Assembly: GCA_021783385.1 (NCBI GenBank)
Contig: JAJXTX010000054.1
Location: forward strand, 1 to 12,209
Direction of reading: 5' to 3'
Length of the DNA stretch: 12,209 nt
DNA from: Pseudomonadota bacterium
Lineage (GTDB): Bacteria; Pseudomonadota; Gammaproteobacteria; Xanthomonadales; Rhodanobacteraceae
Positions 6,942 through 12,209 of the stretch are shown one piece after another. Below the pieces are notes generated by a model. The model made no database searches. It worked only from the letters and a program-made list of their open reading frames with translations, and had not been told where the DNA came from. The position numbers were made by a program, and so were the translations under genes. The number at the start of each line of letters is the position of its first letter. Position 1 is the first letter of the stretch.

Positions 6942-9202
6942 CCGCGCGCGGACCCGATCTTGCGGCCATGTCGATGCGCGAACTGCTGCGCCTGGAGGTG
7001 GATACGCAATCCCGTGTGCTGATCGACACACTGCTGAAGCTGGAGCAGGGCGTCGTGGACGATCGCCAGCTGGAAGCGATGATGCGCGCCGCCCACTCGG
7101 TCAAGGGTGGCGCGCGCATCGCCGAGTTGCCGGCGATGGTGGAGCTGGCCCACGTGATGGAGGATCTGTTCGTGGCGGCCCGCGGCGGGCAGGTCCTGCT
7201 GCATCGGGAACGCGTGAATGCCTTGCTCGGGGCGGTCGACCTGCTGATTGAGCTGGCGCGGATCGGCGCCACCCAGGACGAGCTGCCGGCGGAACTGGTG
7301 GAACGTGCCGCGCGCATGCGCGAGGTTGTGCTGAGGCCGGATTCGGCCCCGGAGCCCGTGGCTTCCAGCGCCGCCGCCGTCCCGTCCGGGGCTCCGTATC
7401 CGGTCCCGGCACGACGCGCCGGCGATGCAGCAGAGTCTGCCGCTGGCGCGCCATCCGGGGCGGTCCGCACGGTGCGGGTCAGTGTCGACAGCATGAATCG
7501 GCTGATGGCGCTGGTCGGCGAATTGAGTGTCAAGGATCGCGCGGCGGCGGCGATCCGCGGTGAGGCGCTGCAGGCGCGGCGGCAGCTGCGCGAGGCCACC
7601 AGCGCGCTGGACGGGCTGCGTCAGCAACTCCACGATCAGCCGTTCGCCGGGCGCTGGCTGGCCGCGCTGGACGCGACCACCGGCAAGATCGGGCAGGCGG
7701 ACGAATTTCTGATCCGGGGCGCCGGTGCCCTGGAGAGTCACGATGCGCATATCGCGAATATCACCCGTCAGCTTCAACGCGAGGTCATCGCGCATCGGAT
7801 GCAGCCATTCGGCGACGGGTTGCAGGGTTTCCGGCGGCTCGTGCGGGAGCTGGGCAAGACGCTGGGAAAGGAGCTGGTGCTTGAGGTCAGCGGCAGTGAA
7901 GTCGGTGTCGATCGGGATATTCTGGAACGCCTCAACGCGCCGCTTACCCACCTGATCCAGAATGCGGTTGATCACGGTATCGAAAGCCCCGCGGACCGCG
8001 TGGCGGCCGGCAAGCCGGCAACTGGCACGATCCGGCTGTCGGCCCGGCACCGCGGCGGACTGTTGTCGATCGTGCTGGAGGACGATGGTCGCGGCATCGA
8101 TCTGGAACAGGTTCGCCAGGTCGTGCTGGACAGGAAGCTGGTGGGTGAAGCAGTGGCCGGCGCGCTGCAGGAACAGGAGCTGATCGAGTTCCTGTTTCTG
8201 CCCAATTTCACCCTCAGCCGGCAGCTTTCCGACATTTCCGGTCGTGGCGTCGGGCTGGATCTGGTGCGCCATACCTTGCGCGAGGTGCGCGGTACCATCC
8301 GCCTGGCAACCCAGGCCGGTGTCGGCGTACGTATCGAAATCACCCTGCCGGTGACCCTGATCGTGCTGCGCTGCCTGATCGTCTCGATCGCCGGCGAACT
8401 GTTCGCGCTGCCCGTGGGGCGGATTGCGCGCGCCGTGCAAGCCGAGCGTCGCCGCGTTCTCTCACTGGAAAGCCGCCAGTACCTGATGCTCGATGGCCAC
8501 CAGATCGGGCTGGTCAGTGCTGCCGAGGTGCTGCAGCTGCCGGGTGAGGCCTCGGCCACGGACGACCTTGCCGTGGTGGTGCTGGCCCAGGGGCAGGAGC
8601 GGTATGGCCTGGTCGTCGACCGCCTGGTGGGCGAGCGGTCATTGGTCGAACGACCGCTGGATGCCAGGTTGGGCAGTGTCGAGGGTGTCGCTTCGGCGTC
8701 GCTGCTGGACGATGGTTCCCCGGTGCTGATCCTGGATGTCGACGATATCCTGCATGCGATTGAACAGCTGACCAGCGGACGTGGCTTGCAGCGGCTCGGC
8801 GAAGCTGCGCAAAGCGGGCAGGAAGTCCGGCGCAAGCGTGTCCTGGTGGTGGACGATTCGATTACGGTGCGTGAAGTGGAACGCAGCCTGCTGAGCTTGC
8901 AGGGCTATGCCGTGGACGTCGCCGTCGACGGCGTGGAAGGCTGGAATGCGCTTCGCACGGGCGACTACGAGCTGGTGGTGACGGACGTGGATATGCCGCG
9001 GATGGATGGCATCGCGCTGGTGAAATTGATCCGCGCCGACGCCAGGTTGCAGCGCCTGCCGGTCATCATCGTGTCCTACAAGGATCGCGAAGAGGACCTG
9101 CTCGCCGGACTGGAAGCCGGTGCGGATCGCTATCTGACCAAGGGCAGTTTCCAGGATGACACGTTCGTGCACACCGTCGCCTCCCTGATCGGCGAGCCCT
9201 GA
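6938..9202 (+). CDS. wspE: Hybrid CheA-type histidine kinase with C-terminal receiver, WspE
   Basis: The 754-residue kinase autophosphorylates on its Hpt domain and passes phosphate to WspR and WspF. The P1/Hpt domain (about 1-115) has MMRAAHSVKGGAR with His53 as the phosphorylated residue. A Pro/Ala-rich linker (about 125-175) replaces the P2 domain of chemotaxis CheA. P3 dimerisation follows (about 178-290), then the P4 ATPase with N-box HLIQNAVDHGIE (338-349, Asn342), G1 EDDGRGID (381-388) and G2 SGRGVGLD (434-441). P5, the CheW-like regulatory domain, starts near 490. The receiver (633-752) has VVDDS (Asp639/640), phosphoacceptor Asp683 in TDVDMPRMDG, and Lys735 in LTKGSF, all intact. The length, lack of P2 and attached receiver match WspE. 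A start at 6968 is possible, but the ATGA overlap favours 6938. Translation is probably coupled to wspD. Confidence 0.93.
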   Translation: MTARGPDLAAMSMRELLRLEVDTQSRVLIDTLLKLEQGVVDDRQLEAMMRAAHSVKGGARIAELPAMVELAHVMEDLFVAARGGQVLLHRERVNALLGAVDLLIELARIGATQDELPAELVERAARMREVVLRPDSAPEPVASSAAAVPSGAPYPVPARRAGDAAESAAGAPSGAVRTVRVSVDSMNRLMALVGELSVKDRAAAAIRGEALQARRQLREATSALDGLRQQLHDQPFAGRWLAALDATTGKIGQADEFLIRGAGALESHDAHIANITRQLQREVIAHRMQPFGDGLQGFRRLVRELGKTLGKELVLEVSGSEVGVDRDILERLNAPLTHLIQNAVDHGIESPADRVAAGKPATGTIRLSARHRGGLLSIVLEDDGRGIDLEQVRQVVLDRKLVGEAVAGALQEQELIEFLFLPNFTLSRQLSDISGRGVGLDLVRHTLREVRGTIRLATQAGVGVRIEITLPVTLIVLRCLIVSIAGELFALPVGRIARAVQAERRRVLSLESRQYLMLDGHQIGLVSAAEVLQLPGEASATDDLAVVVLAQGQERYGLVVDRLVGERSLVERPLDARLGSVEGVASASLLDDGSPVLILDVDDILHAIEQLTSGRGLQRLGEAAQSGQEVRRKRVLVVDDSITVREVERSLLSLQGYAVDVAVDGVEGWNALRTGDYELVVTDVDMPRMDGIALVKLIRADARLQRLPVIIVSYKDREEDLLAGLEAGADRYLTKGSFQDDTFVHTVASLIGEP

Positions 9203-9321
9203 CATGGCGCGGGTGACCCACGTCTCGCTGCGCGGTCGTCCACGGGCGCGCGCAGGCCGATGCCGTGGTGGTCCGTGATGGCATGCGGTTGCCACTGATC
9301 CCCTCCGGCCGGAAGCCTGCC
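9203..9321. other. 119-base gap between wspE and wspF
   Basis: This is the only gap above 12 bases inside the operon. The wspF frame is open back to GTG 9265, but the family N-terminus (MRIAIVND) begins at 9322. A 24-codon ORF (9204-9278) rich in Arg and Gly is present without a good ribosome binding site. A small hairpin TGGCA/TGCCA with a 6-base loop lies near 9283-9298, and CCGGCCGG precedes the wspF ribosome binding site. I see no T-tailed terminator and no clear promoter. Confidence 0.5.
9311..9315 (+). promoter_or_regulatory. Ribosome binding site setting the wspF start
   Basis: GGAAG lies 6 bases before ATG 9322. It supports this start over the in-frame GTG at 9265, whose extra 19 residues do not belong to the receiver fold. 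Confidence 0.6.
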
Positions 9322-10347
9322 ATGCGTATCGCCATCGTCAATGATCTGGATGCCGTCAGGCGCTTGCTGCGCCACGCCGTATGCAGCCAGCCCGGCTGGC
9401 AGATCAGCTGGGAAGCGCACGATGGCGAGGAGGCGATCCGCCGGTGCGCGCAGGACACCCCCGACCTGATCCTGATGGATCTGCTGATGCCCGGAAAAAA
9501 AAATGGCGCCGAGGCCACCCGGGCCATCATGGCGACCTGCCCCTGTCCCATTCTCGTGGTGATGGCGGAGGTGGCCGGGCATGACCCGCTGGTTTTCGAG
9601 GCGCTGTCCGCCGGCGCGCTGGATGTGGTGAACTGCCCGACGAGCCTGGATCCGTCAGATCAACAGGGCCTGGTTGCCAAGATCCAGCTCATCGCCAGAC
9701 TGACGGGCCACTCGCTGCGCCCCAGACAGGTGTTGCCCGCGCCACCCGCGCAGACGCTTGCGCGCGCCCCGCTGGTGGTCATCGGTGCTTCCGCGGGAGG
9801 GCCGGCCGCGCTGCGCGTCCTGCTGGCGGAATTGCCCGAGACCTATCCTGTTCCCATCGTGATCGCCCAACATCTGGACGAGAAATTTGCCGGCGGCATG
9901 GCCGACTGGCTGTCATCGGTCAGCCGCCTGGCGGTGGTCGTTGCGCAGCCGGGAGATCGACCGCAAGCCGGTCGCGTGATGCTGGCAGGCACCAATCAGC
10001 ACCTGGTGATGCGTGAGAATGGCGAGCTGGTGTACGCGGCGGAACCGCTCGACCAGCCCTACCGGCCGTCAGTGGACGAGCTCTTTGCGAGTGTGGCGCT
10101 CTACTGGCCGGGGTCGATCATTGGTGTTCTGCTTACCGGCATGGGCCAGGATGGTGCGCGGGGTCTGCTGGCATTGCGCCGACTGGGCCACTTCACGTTT
10201 GCGCAGGACCGGCAAAGCGCGGCCGTCTATGGCATGCCGGGCACCGCCGCGCAGTTCGGCGCGGCAATAACCCAGATGAACCCAGCCGCGATTGGCCGCG
10301 AGCTGGTCAGAATGGCGGCAACTCAGTCGATGATTTCCATGAAGTGA
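9322..10347 (+). CDS. wspF: CheB-type receptor methylesterase WspF, carrying an A9 tract
   Basis: The 341-residue protein should remove methyl groups from WspA and so damp Wsp signalling. The receiver domain (about 1-120) starts MRIAIVND, with phosphoacceptor Asp53 in LILMDLLMPG. The usual receiver Thr/Ser and Lys positions look replaced (LVVMAEV; VVNCPTSL). The methylesterase domain (about 145-335) keeps the catalytic triad context: Ser in VIGASAGGPAA, His in IAQHLDEKFAGG and Asp in LTGMGQDGARG. The loop after Asp53 reads MPGKKNG, one residue longer than the usual MPxxDG/MPxxNG, and is encoded by nine consecutive A residues (9495-9503). A one-base change in this run would stop translation at about 9560 or 9582 and remove the esterase domain. 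In Pseudomonas, loss of WspF gives constitutive Wsp activity and high c-di-GMP. Confidence 0.92.
   Translation: MRIAIVNDLDAVRRLLRHAVCSQPGWQISWEAHDGEEAIRRCAQDTPDLILMDLLMPGKKNGAEATRAIMATCPCPILVVMAEVAGHDPLVFEALSAGALDVVNCPTSLDPSDQQGLVAKIQLIARLTGHSLRPRQVLPAPPAQTLARAPLVVIGASAGGPAALRVLLAELPETYPVPIVIAQHLDEKFAGGMADWLSSVSRLAVVVAQPGDRPQAGRVMLAGTNQHLVMRENGELVYAAEPLDQPYRPSVDELFASVALYWPGSIIGVLLTGMGQDGARGLLALRRLGHFTFAQDRQSAAVYGMPGTAAQFGAAITQMNPAAIGRELVRMAATQSMISMK
9495..9503 (+). repeat. Homopolymer tract A9 inside wspF
   Basis: Nine consecutive A residues cover the last base of Gly58, Lys59, Lys60 and the first two bases of Asn61. It is the longest homopolymer I noticed in this GC-rich window. In the reading frame it also forms the heptamer A AAA AAA, a known type of slippery sequence. 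Losing one A leads to TGA at 9560-9562; gaining one A, or a -1 slip, leads to TGA at 9582-9584. Confidence 0.95.
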
Positions 10348-10359
10348 CGAGGACAGGTA

Positions 10360-11388
10360 ATGGACGAGACGAATGAACCGCTCACCAATGAGCCCGAATT
10401 GGCCAGTTACCCGCCCTACCTGGTGATGCTGGTCGATGACCAGCCGATGGTGGCCGAGGCGCTGCGACGCATCCTGACGGTGGAATCGGATATGGATTTC
10501 CACTACTGCGGCGAACCCGGCAGTGCCCTGAAAATCGCGGGGGAAATCAAGCCGTCAGTGATTCTGCTCGATCTGGTGATGCCGGATATTGATGGGCTGA
10601 CCGTACTGCGCGCGTTGCGCGAACACGCCGCCACCCGGATTGTCCCGGTTGTGGTGCTGTCCTCCCAGGAGGACGCGGCGATGAAGGCGGAAGCCTTTGC
10701 CGTCGGGGCCAATGACTATCTGATCAAATGGCCGGATCGGATCGAATTGCTGGCGCGACTGCGTTACCACTCCCAGTGGTACAGCAACATGCAGCAACGC
10801 GACGAGGCATTTCGTGCGCTGCGGGTGAGTCAGCGCAAGCTGGCGGAGAGCAATCTCAAGTTGCAGCGCCAGGCGGCGGTCGACGGGTTGACCGGCATAC
10901 CCAACCGGCGCTATTTCGACGAACGTTTCGAGGAGGAGTGGAAGCGTGGTGCGCGCGAGCAGGAGTGGCTTTCGCTGATCATCCTGGATGTCGATCATTT
11001 CAAGTTGTACAACGACCGCTACGGGCACATGGCGGGCGATGAATGTCTCAAGGCCGTGGCCCAGGTCATCGCCGGCAGCTTGCTGCGCCCCACGGATCTG
11101 GCCGCCCGCTATGGGGGCGAGGAGTTTGTCCTGATCCTGCCCAATACCGATCAGGCGGGCGCGGAAGTCGTCGCCGGGAACATGCGCAAAGCGGTCGAAG
11201 CCCTCGGCATTCCGCATGCCCGGTCCGCTACCGGCGCGGTCGTCACGGTGAGCCTGGGTGTGGCGACCACGGTGCCGACGGAGCACGACCAGGCGCAAGG
11301 ACTGCTGGCCGAGGCCGATACCGCGCTCTACGCAGCCAAGGAAGCCGGGCGCAATCGTTATGCCATTGCACCGCTGATGCGCGCATGA
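10360..11388 (+). CDS. wspR: Response-regulator diguanylate cyclase WspR (REC-GGDEF)
   Basis: The 342-residue output protein of the Wsp system makes c-di-GMP from two GTP when phosphorylated by WspE. The receiver (about 19-140) has LVDDQ (Asp26/27), phosphoacceptor Asp71 in LLDLVMPDIDG and Lys123 in LIKWPD. A helical stalk (about 141-172) leads to the GGDEF domain, which opens VDGLTGIPNRR (174-184). It keeps the metal site DVDHFKLYNDRYGH (210-223), the active-site GGEEF (252-256) and the inhibitory I-site RPTD (243-246). Numbering is within one residue of what I recall for P. aeruginosa WspR (Asp70, GGEEF 251-255). All key residues are intact, so it should be an active, feedback-inhibited cyclase. 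A GAGGA ribosome binding site lies 6 bases before the ATG. The stop overlaps the next gene by ATGA. Confidence 0.95.
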   Translation: MDETNEPLTNEPELASYPPYLVMLVDDQPMVAEALRRILTVESDMDFHYCGEPGSALKIAGEIKPSVILLDLVMPDIDGLTVLRALREHAATRIVPVVVLSSQEDAAMKAEAFAVGANDYLIKWPDRIELLARLRYHSQWYSNMQQRDEAFRALRVSQRKLAESNLKLQRQAAVDGLTGIPNRRYFDERFEEEWKRGAREQEWLSLIILDVDHFKLYNDRYGHMAGDECLKAVAQVIAGSLLRPTDLAARYGGEEFVLILPNTDQAGAEVVAGNMRKAVEALGIPHARSATGAVVTVSLGVATTVPTEHDQAQGLLAEADTALYAAKEAGRNRYAIAPLMRA

Positions 11389-11906
11389 GTGAAACCGCGG
11401 GAGTGTCGCCGGGGTTGCGGATCTTGCTGGTCGACGACGAGCAGGCCGTGCTCACGGCGTGGCAGCACGATCTGTCGCCCCTGCACGGCGACGTGGAGGC
11501 CTTCACCCAACCCCGGCAGGCGCTGGCCAGGGCAGGCAGCACCGCCTTTGACCTGCTGATCACGGGCTACCGGATGCCCGGCATGGATGGGCTGAGTCTG
11601 GTCAAGGCGCTGAAGAAGCTTCAGCCCGCGCTGATCGTGATCATGCTGAGCGGGTTGGCCGATCTGCGTGCCAGCATGGCCACGCGTGGAGCGACGGAGG
11701 GCTTTCATTTTCTTACCAAGCCATGGGACGCGGCCGAGCTCCGCGCCCTCATTCACAAAGCTCTGATAGCTCGCAGCCAGGGCAAACCTCAGCCGCTCGA
11801 GGTGGCGTCGCCGTCGAGCAGGCCCAAGGGCGCACTGGCGACACTGGAAGCGAAATATCCCGGCATCACCGTGCCGGGGTCGGACTGGCATCCGGTTCGT
11901 CGGTAG
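11385..11906 (+). CDS. Wsp-linked single-domain pseudo-receiver (phosphoacceptor Asp replaced by Gly)
   Basis: The 173-residue protein is one receiver domain (about 11-133) plus a 40-residue tail. The acidic pocket ILLVDDEQ (Asp17, Asp18), Ser89 in IMLSGLAD and Lys112 in FLTKPWD are all present, and the strand reads DLLITGYRMPGMDG (56-69). Family members have TDYRMPGMDG here, so the phosphoacceptor Asp is Gly61, encoded by GGC, one base from GAC. It therefore probably cannot be phosphorylated in the usual way. The tail contains LATLEAKYPGITVPG, a segment I recall in some other single-receiver proteins, with no function known to me. The ATG overlaps the wspR stop by ATGA, so the gene is probably co-translated with the operon. 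It is not one of the seven described Wsp genes. It may bind WspE or WspR as a regulator; alternatively it is decaying. Confidence 0.85.
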   Translation: MSETAGVSPGLRILLVDDEQAVLTAWQHDLSPLHGDVEAFTQPRQALARAGSTAFDLLITGYRMPGMDGLSLVKALKKLQPALIVIMLSGLADLRASMATRGATEGFHFLTKPWDAAELRALIHKALIARSQGKPQPLEVASPSSRPKGALATLEAKYPGITVPGSDWHPVRR

Positions 11907-11944
11907 TGTTGGATCCCGGGCAGTCACGGGCCACCCGCGACAAC

Positions 11945-11956
11945 GCACAGCTGTGC
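11945..11956. repeat. Perfect 12-base palindrome
   Basis: GCACAGCTGTGC reads the same on both strands and lies between the pseudo-receiver gene and tpx, about 120 bases before the tpx start. It has no loop, so it is more like a dimer-protein binding site than a terminator. No regulator is assigned, and it may be chance in GC-rich DNA. Confidence 0.35.
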
Positions 11957-12018
11957 CCATGCGACGGTCCCGCGAGGCAGGATTCTGGCGGAATGAATGC
12001 CGAGGGTCGCGGCAGGGC

Positions 12019-12034
12019 GTCGCCATCCGGCGAC
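12019..12034 (+). other. Short hairpin ahead of tpx
   Basis: GTCGCC and GGCGAC form a 6-base-pair stem around the loop ATCC. No T-run follows, so a simple intrinsic terminator is unlikely. It overlaps the tentative tpx -35 element. Confidence 0.35.
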
Positions 12035-12048
12035 CACCATGCTTTACT
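12020..12048 (+). promoter_or_regulatory. Tentative tpx promoter
   Basis: TCGCCA (12020-12025) and TTTACT (12043-12048) each match the sigma70 consensus at 4 of 6 positions and are 17 bases apart. Transcription would start near 12055, giving a leader of about 24 bases. The match is weak, and the call leans on its position before an independently expressed type of gene. Confidence 0.25.
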
Positions 12049-12078
12049 GACAGGCTCCAATCTCTCGAGGTAATACCC

Positions 12079-12209
12079 ATGGCGCAAGTCACGCTGAGAG
12101 GCCAGCCGATCCAGATCGACGGCCATTTTCCCGCCCGCGGCGAGGTGGCCCCGGCGTTTTCGCTGGTCAGCAAGGAGCTGGCCGATGTCACGCTGGCCAG
12201 CTTTGCCGG
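12079..12209 (+). CDS. tpx: Thiol peroxidase Tpx, N-terminal fragment (runs off right edge)
   Basis: The first 43 residues are visible: MAQVTLRGQPIQIDGHF, then PARGEVAPAFSLV and ELADVTLASFA. This matches the start of the atypical 2-Cys peroxiredoxin Tpx (V-L-G-P...G..P..G..AP.F.LV...L.DV.L). Tpx reduces peroxides using thioredoxin. The peroxidatic and resolving cysteines lie beyond the window edge and cannot be checked. A GAGG ribosome binding site lies 8 bases before the ATG. A 172-base gap separates it from the Wsp-linked receiver, so it is probably a separate transcription unit with no direct link to Wsp. Confidence 0.88.
   Translation, partial: MAQVTLRGQPIQIDGHFPARGEVAPAFSLVSKELADVTLASFA

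Noticed and set aside
6914..8440. 508-codon open frame on the minus strand opposite wspE
   Set aside because: It is antisense to a kinase with all motifs intact, shows no domain, and is rich in Gln/His/Arg as expected from the reverse of GC-rich coding DNA.
9204..9278. 24-codon ORF starting MARVTHVSLRGRP, which resembles the start of Tpx (MAQVTLRGQP)
   Set aside because: The match needs a three-residue gap, covers about ten residues and does not continue. It is most likely coincidence, not a tpx fragment.
9495..9503. A-run considered as a sequencing error that breaks wspF
   Set aside because: The frame is continuous on both sides with family-like sequence, so a single-base error would break rather than keep it. 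The excess over the family pattern is exactly one codon.
12019..12034. Hairpin considered as a rho-independent terminator for the Wsp operon
   Set aside because: No run of T follows the stem and it sits close to the tpx start. No clear terminator was found after 11906.

Overview
The window is high-GC, proteobacterial-style DNA with dense, mostly co-directional genes and strong G/C preference at third codon positions. Gene content and protein style suggest a gammaproteobacterium of the Xanthomonadales/Rhodanobacteraceae type (Rhodanobacter, Dyella or relatives). This placement is inferred from general resemblance, not from a search.

Layout: (1) 1-289, minus strand: the N-terminus of a group II PLP-dependent decarboxylase that continues off the left edge. 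(2) 290-730: a gap of about 440 bases with no convincing gene; two short ORFs are possible. (3) 731-2692, plus: a membrane-anchored CHASE3-GGDEF-EAL protein with a degenerate GGDEF site (QGDEF), an intact c-di-GMP I-site and an intact EAL site, so probably a c-di-GMP phosphodiesterase. (4) 2693-2902: intergenic, with a good sigma70-like promoter. (5) 2903-11388, plus: a complete Wsp chemosensory operon in the classical order wspA-wspB-wspC-wspD-wspE-wspF-wspR. (6) 11385-11906: an additional single-domain receiver protein overlapping the end of wspR; it has Gly where the phosphoacceptor Asp should be. (7) 11907-12078: intergenic. (8) 12079-12209: the start of a thiol peroxidase gene (tpx), cut by the right edge.

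How they work together: in the known Pseudomonas Wsp system a surface/envelope-stress sensor (WspA), coupled by two CheW proteins (WspB, WspD), controls the hybrid kinase WspE. WspE phosphorylates the diguanylate cyclase WspR and the methylesterase WspF, and WspC methylates WspA. The same architecture is visible here, with key catalytic residues intact in WspC, WspE and WspR and in the esterase domain of WspF. The upstream EAL protein would supply the opposing c-di-GMP-degrading activity.

The most notable observation is a run of nine A residues (9495-9503) in wspF, immediately after the receiver phosphorylation-site motif. It falls where the protein is one residue longer than the usual receiver loop. 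In a GC-rich gene whose loss of function is known to lock Wsp on, this looks like a slippage-prone switch for c-di-GMP/biofilm state. The second is the Wsp-coupled pseudo-receiver after wspR, which is not part of the described seven-gene system.
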